Of a stretch of 64,000 nt of DNA, positions 1 to 12,102 are shown one piece after another. How positions within the stretch are numbered: the first letter of the stretch is position 1; the number at the start of each line of letters is the position of its first letter. This stretch comes from Rhizodiscina lignyota (taxonomy: Eukaryota; Ascomycota; Dothideomycetes; Aulographales; Rhizodiscinaceae), in assembly GCA_010015805.1 (NCBI GenBank), contig ML978122.1, positions 3,010,453 through 3,074,452 on the forward strand. Reading direction: 5' to 3'. The notes beneath the pieces are model-generated. The model saw only the letters and a list, made by a program, of their open reading frames with translations. It was not told where the DNA came from and ran no database searches. Made by a program: the position numbers and the translations under genes.

Positions 1-1008
1 TGAATGTTGGGATGGAATAGTGAGACTCCGCGTTAGGTCTTGCAAGTAGAGAGACAGAGAGAGGTATGGGGATGGGAAGTTTGAAGAAGTTCTAGTTGTA
101 ACTAGAACTAAGTGAGAAAGCCCATTGAAGGTAGGGTTAATGGTTGAAAGTAAAGAAGGAGAGGGAAGAAGAGAGTCGAGAAATTTGAAAGATATAAATA
201 GAAGGCTAAGGCATAAACGCTAAGAGAGATGCCGAATGACTTGGACTCGCTGCTCAGCTTTCGAGTGGCTTCAGGGGAGGCTCGGAGAAGCATTTATAGA
301 AGGTAATGTGAAGTAGAGAAGCCCCACTAAGTTCCGCGTGAATTAGAGTTTAGCACAACTTAGACTAAAGGCGTAGACGAATGAGGAAAGCATGAGAAGC
401 AGCAAGCCACAACTTGAAGGTTGAAGAGTGAATGTAGAGGTAGAGGCGCGTGTAGTTGCCAACGCTTATCCAAACGGCTTCCAATTGTTGGATCACCATG
501 CACTTCCGAGACATTGCTATGCATATTGAGGAAATTCGAAGGGTAGAGTATCAATATGTACCATTAAGTGAAGCGGATTGCATGGAACGAGATCTAACTA
601 TTGAACATGACTGGAACCTAGTATTGCTTACGTAACTACGATATCAGAATTTTGCATCTTACCCCCTAAATGAAGCTCAAAATCAACAGGAAAAAATGAA
701 GTTAAAGCCTATTTATTATTCCTTCACTATAAAGCTTGAGTGAATGAAAACTGACCTTGTAGTCTGTTTTAGACCTTCGTTAGATTCATCTTCATTCTTG
801 CATATTTCAACTCGGTTTCTATTTCTTACCCAATCTTGCAGCCTTTCATCCACTAATTAGGGACTCTATAAAGGATCAGCCGCCTCTCTTGCTTTAACAT
901 CTCTCTTACTAACCAACAACCTTTACTTTTATATCATTCTCTCCCATCTTCTTCTAAGCTTCTACTTTGTTCTTACAACTCTCTGAGTCTCTCTAATCCT
1001 CTCACGCA
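1..1008. other. Gene-free left edge with promoter of the first gene
   Basis: No open frame here looks like a protein gene. The last 150 bases become rich in C and T, as is usual for fungal promoters and 5' leaders, and contain the TATA-like site listed separately. The first 600 bases are purine-rich on the plus strand and I see nothing identifiable in them. Confidence 0.5.
867..872 (+). promoter_or_regulatory. TATA-like box
   Basis: A TATAAA hexamer lies about 140 bases before the upstream open frame at 1009 and is followed by a pyrimidine-rich leader. Position and context fit a promoter for the coiled-coil gene at 1054. This rests on the motif and its position only. Confidence 0.4.
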
Positions 1009-1047
1009 ATGAGCGATAACGATCAAGAGCTTAAAGGCTGCTTGTAA
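1009..1047 (+). promoter_or_regulatory. Short upstream open reading frame in the 5' leader
   Basis: An ATG at 1009 opens a frame of 12 codons that ends at TAA 1045-1047, six bases before the ATG chosen for the main protein. It lies in the leader on the same strand. If translated it would make the main start depend on reinitiation or leaky scanning. The reading is visible in the sequence; the regulatory role is inference. Confidence 0.5.
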
Positions 1048-1053
1048 CGAACA

Positions 1054-2813
1054 ATGCAACATCAAAAGAGACTTAGATCATCTACTCCATCCCAAAGAGA
1101 CATGACAACCCAAGAACTCAAACGGCCAAGGACAGATTTCGGACAACGTACACCTGAAAATCAACTTACACCTCAAGTGGCTACTGGCTCCCCAGCGCAA
1201 GAATCTTTCCTAGCTGCATCGTACAGGACCGTTGTAAATATGATTCCCGCTCGCCCTAACGTCAGCGTGAATAGAAAACGCTGGGGGGAGCTCAAGAGAC
1301 AAACTCGCTTGCTAGACGAGGAGCTGCGACGACAAGATTCAGAACTACAGGGGACAGCCCGTGAGTGTCAAAGATTGCAAGGAGTTGTTGAGCTTCGGAA
1401 TAGAGAGCTTCAGGCTCAGAAGGATCTTCTCCAGAGGAGCCAGCAAAAGCTCGACAATGCGGATCATTTCATGTCTCGACAAAATCAAGAGATTGACCGA
1501 CTTAAGAAGTTGGCCAAGGAGGAAGAGGCGTCGTCCAAGAAACTACGACAAGAGGTATCAGAGATGCACGCAAAACAAAACCAGCGAGAACAGAACCTTC
1601 GAAAGCTCCAAGAGAGTGCGGCTTCCCGGTTGGAGTCAGCAGCATGGACGCAGGACGACGACGAGGTCATCAGGCGGAAGTTCTCTATGCTTGACAAGAC
1701 GGTCCAGACTTGGGGAAAGAGATACAGTGAATGTTCCTTGGATTTCTTAAAATGTGCTTCTCCAGCTGAAATAGCGGGGTTCAAATCGACTTGGAGCACC
1801 TTCGCTCAGCTCGAAGGAGTGGACGACAACGTCATGCACCCCAACTTGTCAACGAGAGCTCCGGCAATGCTTCTCACGGGATGGCTGAATTACTATATCT
1901 ACAACAAGATCTTCGAACACCCATGGTTCTTCGTGGACTATCGGAACCGGCATTCGAACGATGCCAACTCTTCGCCACAGAACAAGAACGATCACAATCC
2001 ACCGTTGGCAGAGTTTCTGACAGATATATTCCACGAATTATTTGACTGTAAGGCCTGAGTGTTCGTCTAAATGTGAATATGTTGCTAAGTTTTAAAGGTG
2101 ACGAGAAGAAGGCCGTCTCATGGCGTGCTGAATTTCTAAGATTGCTAAAGCCGTCTGTATCCAATGAAGAGGCCCAACAGCGAAGCACCTCTCAGAGACG
2201 TTCGCAACTTTGGACAAGCACTGCCGCAGAGGCCGCGTGTACTGCTCTTGCGGACAAATTCTTGGGGGATGCATATCTACTCCTTCAAGCTGCGGGTGGG
2301 GCAGAGGCCAAAAAGGACTTGCTGGACATTTTTTGCACCGCAAGTGAATTGGCCTACAAGATTTTTACTCGAAAAAGCTACATCAAAATCTACGACTTTA
2401 ACATCTTCGCGTCTCACCGCTTCAACCCGAAATCAGAGCTTATGGCGCACCATGCACTGCACAACGCGCAGTTGCATGACGATGAAAACTGTCTGAACGG
2501 GAAGCCCATCGTTCTGGTCTCGTCTCCAGCTGTCGTGGTCTATGGCAAGAGCGATGGAACAAATTACGATGACCGTCGGGTTTGGAAGAAGGCTATCGTC
2601 TTCATGGGCCGCAATGCCCCACAGAAGCCAAAGTCTGGTCAGATGCAACAAGTGCAGCGACTGGGAGAAACACCGGTCAAGATCAAACAAGAACCTCGAA
2701 CAGAGTCACGTCTAACTAAGGTGAAAGAGGAGCAGAAGGACGTCACTATGTGGGAGGAGGAGAGAAGGGACGACCTGCATATAGTTCGGGAATCTCGAAG
2801 GGGGTCGTCATGA
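1054..2813 (+). CDS. Coiled-coil protein of unknown function
   Basis: Two exons, 1054-2047 and 2098-2813, joined by a 50-nt intron (donor GTAAGG, branch-like GCTAAG, acceptor TTAAAG), give 569 residues in one frame. The N-terminus is basic and polar. Residues about 75-195 form a long heptad-type coiled coil rich in Arg, Gln, Glu and Leu. A helical middle part follows, with WLNYYIYNKIFEHPWF at its centre, then a compact module containing FNPKSELM and VLVSSPAVVVYG. The tail holds two sumoylation-type motifs, IKQE and VKEE. I do not recognise a named family. The order of parts and several short blocks match the protein at 49857-51854, so the two look like distant paralogues. Nuclear location is only suggested by the composition and the tail motifs. 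Confidence 0.75.
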
Positions 2814-3798
2814 ACGACAAGCTGCTTCTTTGGGTGAGTGAGATCTGAACGGACAGGATTCTTTGAGCAAATTGATCCTCTCTTGATTCAAGAAGAGGCA
2901 TCGGTGTCGATGGATTGCGTTGGCACATTTATGCCGCAAATGGAGTTGGTAATGGAGTTGGAACTAAGGGAACAGGGAAACATCTGTATATTAATCTGCT
3001 TCTAACCGGGCGCTGACGGTGACAAGCCGAGCCCTTCTAATGAATCTTACTCTAGCTCTTTTCCTAACAGAGGTCGAGAAGAGATATCAAAACTCAGAAA
3101 CACCCGAGAGCGGAGGCGTCTGCTAGTGAGAGAAGCCCTTCATTTGTGACCCGTGCATCCTCCTAGCTCTTTAAAACTCTTGCGTCGGGAGCGCAAATTT
3201 GATGCTATTTGGTATTAGCTACCACCACTGCTGTCGCAGCAGATTGTAGCAATTTGTCCCGACTTCGCCTGGACTAAAGAGCAAACTTTGGCAGACTCGG
3301 CTTCTTCACGCATGTATGCACCGGCTACGGGCACAGCGCAGTGTGAGTCTCAGCTCAAAGAGCATGGGAAGTTAACTGGGAATGGAATCTCGTCTGCTAG
3401 GCAGCTCCATTCGTCAAGCTTCCCCGCTGGTCCGTCATCCTGCTGTTTACAAGGCCACACCGCTCAGCTCTTTGCCCGACCATGCAGCATCGACATCGTT
3501 CCTTACGTACTCCATCGCTGGTGCCATGATTGACGATGAAGACATTTCCAATGAAGACTGGAGCGTCTTGGCTCAACTTGCGTATCGCAGTTGGAAATAG
3601 ATGATCGAAACTGGGTCCCAGTAGCAGCGATGACGCAGCAAAGAGACTCTAGCGGAAACTCTAAGTTCTTCGCGGCGACTCTGACTTGCGTACAATGGTG
3701 GATCCCACATCCCGCGACCCATGAAAGCGTCGCGGGCCGCTTAGGAGGAGCGAATTGTTGTTTGTAGAACTTGATCTGCTCGTGCAGTGAGGATCAAG
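2814..3798. other. Intergenic region
   Basis: This 985-base stretch separates the coiled-coil gene from the 3' end of RIB1. Open frames near 3288-3600 have no protein-like composition and no homologue I recognise. Nothing else was identified. Confidence 0.4.
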
Positions 3799-5108
3799 CT
3801 ATTCGCCCCTGCTGAGTAAATGCCCAAATTTTTCAATCTGTAAAGCCGTCAGTCCAGTGATACAATAATCAGTCTCATTCCCGGACTTACCTTTGTGCTC
3901 AGGTATTTCTCGACTTCCTCGCTGCGAACCCCTTGTTTTCCGCCAGTTTTCCATGCCAAAGGAATCATTGGCACGCGCTCTGTCACCACAACCTCTCTAT
4001 TCGGTCCTTCGACAGCTCTCAACTTATCTGGGTTGTTCGTTAGGAGTCTGCAAGAGTCGACACCTAAATCTAGCAGCATCGCCGTCGCGAGTCCGTACGA
4101 TCTGGCATCTGCAGGATGTCGAAGTAGGAGATTCGCTTCATATGTGTCGTTGCCCAGGTCCTGTAAGTTGTACGCTTTTAGCTTCTCGCCGAGTCCGATG
4201 CCCCGACCTTCCTGGCGAAGGTAGATGATTACTCCGCCGGTCCTGGCATTCGACGGAACCGACATTAAGCGTGCTGCCTCATCAAGCTGTGATCCGCAGT
4301 CACAGCGAGAGCTCCATACCGTTTCTCCCGTGTAGCATTCGGAATGTATCCTCACAAGTGGTGCTTTGTGGTCGTTCACGGGGTCTTGTACCATGTCTCC
4401 TGGTTGGCCCACAGCGTCGACGCCCTCTTCCATGATCTGAGATAGCGAACCTGCCTGTGCAGATTGAACGCCTGCGTCTTGCTTGATTTCCTCGATCCTC
4501 GAGTTTGTACGTCCCGGATGCAGACGTCCGACATAAGCGCCCCTGATCTGTGAGGTTATCAGTATTTACTCACGTACGTGCGTTGTGGGACGCCTTACCA
4601 TCCGGTCCATCTCCGTCTCTCCAGGTCTCGGAGCATCAAGCGATTTACTCCTAATGGCTGAGCCAAAGACGATAGCCAAATGTTCTTTATTATCCACATT
4701 ATTTTGATATAAATGTAAAAACATCTCAGAACCGGTAACCGTCGGAATCCGGGCTCTGACCGCGCAGAAAACCTCAGGAAGTGTCTCGACCAACTGCGGT
4801 CCCTGCTCTGTCGATTTCGAAGTGTCTACAGGAATACCCCTTGGCTCTCGATTGGGATTAGGCGTGGCATTCCCCGGCGTCGCAGGAGGTGTGAAAGCAG
4901 GACTGATCAGAGACGCGGGCGGCTGTCTTCTCGGCTCGGGTTCATGGAGGTTGAAGTCAGACTCTGGATCCGCGTTGTCGGACTGTGGCGCGAGCGCCGG
5001 TGAGATGTGAGACGGCAGCGACGTGAAAACGGATTTCAGGGCGCGTTCAGGTCGCTCGGACGACGGCGGCGACTGCATTATTGTGGCGGTAGAAGTTACA
5101 GAAGGCAT
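3799..5108 (-). CDS. RIB1: GTP cyclohydrolase II (riboflavin biosynthesis)
   Basis: Exons 5108-4599, 4547-3891 and 3837-3799 give about 401 residues. The enzyme opens and hydrolyses GTP to the diamino-pyrimidine that starts riboflavin synthesis. The zinc and active-site signature is present: HSECYTGE, then a C-x-C pair in SSRCDCG, then [11 protein letters not shown] with the catalytic arginine region, and LLTNNPDKL further on. The last exon encodes only [12 protein letters not shown] and restores the usual family ending after the donor GTAAGT. As in other ascomycetes there is a long, Pro/Ser-rich N-terminal extension before [11 protein letters not shown]. The ATG at 5108 is the first in frame. 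The frame stays open upstream to a possible acceptor near 5185, so an additional 5' exon cannot be excluded. Confidence 0.92.
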
Positions 5109-6144
5109 GGAAGCAGTGCTGGATAGCGATTGAAGGTGATGGTGGAATTGCGGGACCGGCGGAGCACTTCCGACGAACAAGCCGAATGTCTATAGAGAAA
5201 TTGAAGACGCTCTTAAACGACTATAAGAGATGTGTATATGCCATAAGAAAGAAATGACGTAGCAATTCCAGTGTAGCGTCAGCTACCACCAAACAGCGCA
5301 GAGGTGGAGTTGAATTGGGAATTTGTAGAAGGGCCTCGAAATTCGGGGTGATGACTATGAGGCGCGGAACCGAGGCCGATGACGGGGCAATTGTCAGCCA
5401 TGGTGCAACATCGAGAGCACGTTTGCCGACGTCTCCGCAGCGGCTCACCTCGTGCCCGACGCGGGACCCTGATTGACATCGTGATCGGCAATGTTTGCAG
5501 GTGCAGGTTTGTACTGTACCTCATGCTACCGGCGACTCGTGGGCCCAGGGAACGCTCACAAAGACTGAAATCTGGGCAGGAAGTAGTTAAGCGACGCCTG
5601 CGAATTACGGAGCTGTCCAGTGGAATAGTCACCGCAGCAAAGAGAACTTAAATTCGACAAAGTCGTACAAGCGTGAGAAATACAGTCTGAAGCATATTCA
5701 ATCAAACTTTCAGATACGCTCTCGATTACGTTGAAGAGCAGCAAAGTTTATGCGGTGCCTACTCGACTTCATCGAGAATCGCTCAGATTTCACGCTCGGA
5801 GATGGCATTGAAGTTCGCTCATAGCATAGAAGATTTTCAATCTCGAAAATGAATGGACTTGACGATTGTCAGTTCATTTGTGCACAGGCACAGTGCAGAC
5901 TTCACCAGACTACATGAATCATCTAAGGACTGCTCCACCGATCTGCGCGCCGCTAGGCGCCGTGAGTTCCCTGTCTCTCAATCACGTTCCCTAACAGGCC
6001 TCGACTTCGCGTTTCTCTTCATCCCTCATTTGCCGCCTGGCATTAGCTCCTCAAAAGTCGAAACACATAAGTTGACTTAAGATACGTGTTCTCGCCCGGT
6101 ATACCGTCCAAGAAAAACAAAAGAATTACCCTATTATCCTCCTA
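5109..6144. other. Intergenic region upstream of RIB1
   Basis: This 1.0-kb stretch contains the promoter side of RIB1 and the 3' flank of the membrane-protein gene. A CTATAG acceptor-like site on the minus strand near 5185 might belong to an unseen RIB1 5' exon. No other gene is supported. Confidence 0.4.
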
Positions 6145-8066
6145 TCACCGCGTCCGAGTATGCAGTATGCCAGCGACCGCCTCATCAATTTCCTGTCTCG
6201 CAGATCCAATGCTTGGATGAGCTCTAGTTACATATTGAGCCTCAGCAATACCCAGCTGTCCAGCCGCGTCTCCAGAGACAATGTGACCGAATTGGACTTT
6301 CTGGTCGCCTCTCTTCTTGATGACTTCCTCCACCGTGCCACCTCCAGTGACCATTGGGGACCTGAACGCAGCCGCAATCTCGAACGGTCCAAGCGTAACC
6401 GGGCGACCGAGCTGCCAGAAACCCCAATAGACAGGGAGAACGCAAAGGATGCAGACCATTGTCGAAACAAAACCGCCCCACATGTACGCGTAATTCGTAG
6501 CATAGTGAACGTTGTCGATGTATGCGGTTCCATTGAACGCATCAGGCATATTGTTTTTTTTATCCTGATCATCGGGGTCCTCGAGTGACCCGTCAGTTGC
6601 AATCAGGAACATGATCTGGTTGATCTGGTTGACCAAGTCGGGGATGGAGTCGGGAGAATCGGTGAACATCGGATCGAGATACCAATAGCCACAGTCCCGT
6701 TCGTCTGCCATAGCCTCTGTGAGGTACAATTGAGCCATTCCGGTTTGCTGAATCTCATATTTCGTGCTATTGTGTTTATCCAGAATACGCGTCATGTTTG
6801 CGTCGCCAGCTAGAAACTGGTTCATAGCTTGCACAATGCCCCCGAGACGAGAGTCTTCGACAGCGTTTGTGTTGTTCGTCTCATGAACGTCTTGGTAGCC
6901 GAGCACTGTGTAGCCGTCCTGCTGTTTGATGCTTCTGTTGTAAGAGGTGAATATAGGCTCGTCATAGAAGATGTAGGCATGCTCGTCGATACCAAGCATT
7001 ATTTGGTTCGCACCACCATCAATGGTAACAGGGTAGCCGATGGTAGCCGGCCGCAATTTGCATGTCTGCTGGAGAAGAGTGCCAGGACAGCTCGCAGTGT
7101 TGTCAGCTCGAGTGAATGACACGTCCATGTTGATGTAGGAGTAACTCTGGTTGGCGTTGGCATACACTTCCTCGAATCCAATATGAAACAAGTTCGCGGT
7201 AGAGCCAGACTTTAAGGTCTTGCCGTAGTCGATTTTGTTGGACACTGCTTCCGAACAGTCAAATTCAAAACCAGCACCAGGGACGTTCAAGATGCATGTG
7301 TAGTCGGAGCCATCGTCCTTTGTGGAATTGCAGCCAGAAAACCAGTCCCCGTTGTAATAGAATCCTCCGCGTTGATACCACATTTGAAGATCCAAGATCA
7401 GAGAAGTCGACAGTGTTCCTGAACCACCTCCTGTTCTTGGGAATGTTGCGTTTGCGAATCCTTTTAGCGCGATTGGGACAGGAGGATCGGTATCCAAGTA
7501 AGTCGACGTTGCCTTCTGCATTAGAACAGCATCGATGATGAGGAGTTTGGTTGTTAGAGCGGCAAGGGCAATGACGTTGAAATATTTCCCAGCGAAGGCT
7601 ATTTGTTTCAGGCTCGTACTGAAGGCCCAGGACCGCTGGAGTTGCTCGATTGTGGTGGGTTTGAGAGTCTGTCTCCACCACGCAATCGCGACGCCATTGC
7701 CTGTAAATCCCTTTAGCTGCCCGTGCTAGTGCCTGCGTAATACTATATAATGAAGGACTCACCAATAGCGATGCTGAAGCAGATGTTTGCGACTGAGTTA
7801 GAGATGCTCAGAAGGACGTTGGGAGCCACTCTGTGTGGCCACTTTGATTGCGACTTGCCATCAGAAGTGACGAGAATAATCACCTCTCCCACACAAGCGA
7901 TGAGTGCCACAAGTAGCGCGCCTAGTCCAATCTTTGGGAATTGTGCCCAAAACCCAGGAGTCCACTCGATATTAACATCTTGTTTGGCGTCATTTGGGTC
8001 TATCTCGCTCGATAATGAATGAAGTTCATAAACTGTCGCTTCCGGGTCTTTCAAGTCGGACCCCAT
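6145..8066 (-). CDS. Multi-pass membrane protein with large N-glycosylated domain, function unknown
   Basis: Exons 8066-7763 and 7700-6145, joined by a 62-nt intron in phase 1, encode 619 residues. An acidic N-terminus is followed by three hydrophobic segments: IGLGALLVALIACVGEVIIL, a second spanning the intron join, and VIALAALTTKLLIIDAVL. Then comes an extracellular or lumenal region of about 330 residues with many N-x-S/T sites and paired cysteines, and one more membrane segment around FVSTMVCILCVLPVYWGF. The tail of about 90 residues would be cytosolic. This layout is common among fungal membrane proteins of unknown role (DUF3176-like); I cannot assign a family firmly. The start is the first ATG after a pyrimidine-rich leader. 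Confidence 0.8.
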
Positions 8067-8080
8067 CTCGGTCTTATCAG

Positions 8081-8220
8081 AGGGATAGAAGGGCGCGAGG
8101 TAGAAGAACGAGAGGAAGAAGATCGAAAGCCAAAAGAGCGAAGGATAGAGCGAAGGACAGAGTAGCGAAGGGCGATAGAGAAAGGTGGGATGACGAGAGG
8201 CAGAAAGACGAAACACAGAG
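8081..8220 (-). promoter_or_regulatory. Long pyrimidine-rich leader of the membrane-protein gene
   Basis: On the minus strand this 140-base stretch is nearly all C and T, with loosely repeated CTTCGCTCT-type units, and it ends just before the ATG at 8066. Such tracts in filamentous fungi commonly mark the promoter core and transcription start region. The role is inferred from position. Confidence 0.45.
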
Positions 8221-9653
8221 CAATAAATGTAGAAATCAAAGCGCCACACCTGGAAAGTCCGAATGGATTTCTTGTTTTCGAGCTTGATGTATCTCCTCCC
8301 CTGAGGCATCGCAGGGGAAGTCGGTCCAGGCCATGATTTCAGCGCCTATATCGAACTCTCCTCGCACGCGACTGCAATGAAGTGGCGTCCTGTACCTGAA
8401 AACAATGTTTAGGCGAGTGTTATGGCGTCAAACGGCAAAGACTAGTGTCGCGTGGTCTGATTGTTCCTGCATGGCTCCTGTGAGGTGAACCATGTTTAGA
8501 TCTGTCGATACACGCCCAGCTCTTTTATGAACGCGAGACAAATAAAGCTCTTCACAAGATCGAGAAGAAGCCACCACGGAAGCTTAACTGGCTCGGCGTG
8601 CGGGAAGGAAAAGCTTGGTAGACGTGGTGAAGAAGAGCAGATCATCGTGAGTTGGATAGGTCTAGATTGACCCCTCGATAGGACTGTGGCGTATGGCTTC
8701 CGCCCTTTTTGGACGATATGCTCCACTCTGGCTTGCTCAAGACAAGCGAGGTTCAGCCCACGCGGCAGTTCCGTCCCGGATCACACTGCCGTAGTCAGAA
8801 CTGAACTCAGAAGAGCACTGTGACTTCTGTGCTTCGTCGTTAACTGTTGCACACGAAGAGAGCCGTGGCTCCGGGCTGGCAGGTTTGGCTGTCGTCTCCT
8901 ATCGATGCACTGGCCCATGACCGAAAATAGGGGATGGCCCACTTTTTGCCGTAAATGATTAGCGACCGTCTTTAGCGTGCAACGACATAGCGCAGAAGGT
9001 ACGGTAAACCGTCCTCTCCTCTCTATTATGTACCTTATATCTAGAGCTATTTCTATATAGAAGGACGAGATAATCACAATTTATATTATCCGAGTCATTC
9101 GCCATTTGGTAGCAGAAAACAGCGTCAGAAACATCCAATTTCAGTCGCAAATTCGCCTGCAACGTGCAACTCTTTCTGCATGACTCTCAATCGGACTACT
9201 TTTTAGACGGGCACTGGACACTCAAGAGCGATCGGGGGATTAAATCATCTAGATATCTCGCTCGATAAGAACCGTTGTATGGTGAATTGTTTCAATTTTC
9301 ACATAACTATCTGGAAGCCCTATTCATTTGTAAGTTCGCTAGAGAAATAGTTATGCATCTATACCAAGTGCTCCGAGCATGAATTATTCCGTTCAACGCC
9401 GCAGGATCCAGCTAATCGCGCTGGAAAGCTCGTTGAGGTGAGATGCATCTAGGTTGTGCAGATCTATAAAGAACCCGCACTCCTCTTGCGCACTCTCATT
9501 CAACAGAGCTGGATCCAGTCGCAAGGACCGCTGCTACCCTGGATGATTACGACTGTGGCGCCCAAAGATCGACGACTCTTCAGCGCTATTTCCCGTGGCC
9601 TTCTTTGGGCTCGCAAATCCACAAGCCGAGCAAAAGAGGGCCCTCGACGCCGA
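8221..9653. other. Intergenic region
   Basis: About 1.4 kb lies between the start of the membrane-protein gene and the 3' end of the BAR-SH3 gene. The part 9000-9400 is AT-rich. No convincing coding frame, RNA gene or repeat was seen. Confidence 0.4.
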
Positions 9654-11245
9654 CTAATTGAGGCGGACGTAATTCCCAGGGAACTGTCCCTCTTTGTGAC
9701 CAACCCTGCCATTCCACCATTCCTCTTGATTGTCTGTCCGATTGATAATCTCGATGACATCACCAGCGCTAAAACTGAGATCGCCTTCTGCTTGTGCCTC
9801 GTAATCGTACAGCGCCGTTACAGTCTCCGCTGGAGGCACACCAGATAATCTTCCAGGCTTGGGCTTTGGAGGAGGTGGAGCGGCGCCCTTTGACTTCGCC
9901 GCAGCTCCCCACGATGATCCAGTGCTGTTCGCTCGACCAACACCACCGATTCCAGTCCCTGATAAAGCGCTGGGAGACTTTTCTGGAAAAGTTGTCGTGC
10001 CAGCGTTCGCACTGTATGGCGGAGGCGGTTGATCTGAGGAGTCCATCGTGGAACGGCGAGTCGAGATGGATGAAGGAGTCTTTCGGTCTGAGAGTGCTGA
10101 GCGCGCCTTGTCTCCGTATTTGCTGAGGCCGCCCTTAGGTCGCCCACCTGTAGCCTTGAAGTGGACGATGGTAAGCTTCTCCGCCTCTTCTTGGATATTG
10201 CCGCGCTTCTTCTCAAAAGCCGCCTCGATATCGAGGGTAAGGTCAAAGTAGCCAATATCGATGCTCTGCATCCTCTCGTGCAGGGTGTAGAAGACATTGA
10301 GCTGCATGTAGTAGAAGCTCTGGAACAGCGGTTGGATGAACTCCCTCTCCAGTGCAAAGAGCTGCGGTAATTCTTCCTTGAGCAATTCGTTAAAGTGGTT
10401 GTAGTCTTGCGTGGCCATCTCGACGTCACTCTCGGCCTTGTACAGCGCCTTCTCATCTTTCAGCGACTTGTCTTTCTTGTCTTGTAGCTTCTTCAGCGCA
10501 GTCCTGTGTCTGTCATAATCTAATTGCTTGTGGTCGCGCTTCACTGTTAATTTGCGCACGACTTTCAAGACCTCCAGGAGTTCATCGGCGGGTTTGATGA
10601 CGCGAGCTTCGATCATCTCAAGTTCAGGCTTAAGAGTTTCCTGAAGTTCGTGGACGATTGCTTCATACTCCTCGCATGCTTGTATGCCCTCAGGATTGCC
10701 TTCAGGCATGTAGGAGTCTGGGTCGGAAGCGCGGCCGGATATTGGCTTGTAGATTTCGGCGCAGGCTTTGGAGAATTCGATTTGGGAGGTGAGCATGCCT
10801 AGCAGTAAGGTGAGTGTCTGTTTCTCCTCATTGAGCAAGGATGATTAAGACCATTTATGGAATTGAAGTATCTGTACGGTAGTTAGTATCAGCCCTACGC
10901 ACAGTCGATGTTAGAGGATCCCTCACTTCTTCGACTCATCATGTAGCTTCTTTGTCTCTTCCTCCAATTCCTTAAACCTCCTCTCTGCATCCACGAAGAC
11001 CGCATCTTTGGTGATTTCGCCCTGCCGGTGAAGCCGGATTAGCCGCTGCCTGCCATTGCATCGCCATTCTTTGTGCGTGCAAACGAGCCGAGTTCGGTTT
11101 CGTTGGAAGAAAGTCTTACGATATTAAACTTCTGCCTTATTGTTTGAGGGGTCTGGAAGTCATTAGCTATACATTCTCGTGGTAGAAGCGATTAGGCATC
11201 AGTGCGCACCCTGGTGACGCTCTTCGTGAAGCCCTTCCAACTCAT
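9654..11245 (-). CDS. BAR and SH3 domain protein (amphiphysin/Rvs167 type)
   Basis: Five exons, 11245-11210, 11152-11120, 11021-10927, 10871-10852 and 10798-9654, give 442 residues starting [10 protein letters not shown]. The family binds curved membranes and actin regulators at endocytic sites (yeast Rvs167, fission yeast Hob1). Residues about 15-240 form the BAR domain with the conserved IGEITKDA, KKYFNSINGML and EIYKPISGR segments. A Ser/Pro-rich linker follows with PPPPYS and PPPPKPKPG. The last 60 residues are an SH3 domain ([30 protein letters not shown]). The fourth exon is only 20 nt. Its downstream intron has the weak donor GTCTTA, but only that join restores the conserved protein sequence. 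Confidence 0.93.
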
Positions 11246-12102
11246 TGTCTATGACGTCGGGGCCCGCAAGCCGCAAATAAAGGTTGGAATGCAAATTGTT
11301 TGGGAGAGTAGGAGTTGGAAATGGAAGGTGATGTAGAGGAAGTGTCGAGCGAAGTCGCAAGTTTGAGAAGTGGAGCACAGGATGAACGCGAAATACGGTG
11401 CGGATGTTGGAAGTGGGAGGGCGTCAGGGATGTGCTTGGAGATGCAGTGACGTTGATCTGTGGCTTGGGCTCTCTCCCCCGTTAGGTGCAGATTGCGATC
11501 CTCGCGGTTAGTGTGTGGGTTCGTCAAGGCAGACTGCAGCTGAGTACGAAAAATCCTCAGAACTGGAAGAGATCAGAAAATCAATTGAATGTGTCCTGAG
11601 CTCTCCGGCTTGCTCGGATAGATGCATACTATGTGGAATCTCAGCAGTGATACGCTGACTGTGGTGAAAGCGACCTCGCGCCCATAGCCGCTTTCGGTAA
11701 GGTACGGCGCTCGGATGACGGGCGAGCATCGGTCCGAGAGGCCTTGGCGCGTTTGCCCTGCGAGAACGTAGATACTCCGTACAGATGCAGATACAGAACT
11801 ATCAGCGCCTCTAATTGTATTTCTGACGCGGAGTCCATAAAGTAGATAGCAAGTTAGAATTATCACTATAGCTATGATCACATTATGTGTATTTAGTGGA
11901 GTTACGGGGAATCAATTCCTGACTATTTCTGACCACTTTTGCGGCAAGATGAATGAAGCTTGGCGCCAAGCCTTGAAATATTTGACTAAGATAGTTTAGC
12001 GTGTGATATCCTAAGTTGCGGTACAGGAGTAATCAATCTTATCAATCTGCATCACGACTTATCAGAGCTTTCACCAGTACAACACTCTCTACATCCGCAA
12101 TC
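11246..12102. other. Divergent intergenic region, BAR-SH3 gene and NFS1
   Basis: This 857-base spacer holds the promoters of both genes. The side near NFS1 has several TTATCA (GATA-type) hexamers close to the start. No gene was found inside. Confidence 0.45.

Noticed and set aside
3288-3600. Short plus-strand frames between the coiled-coil gene and RIB1
   Set aside because: Two overlapping frames with no domain, no splice context and no recognised relative.
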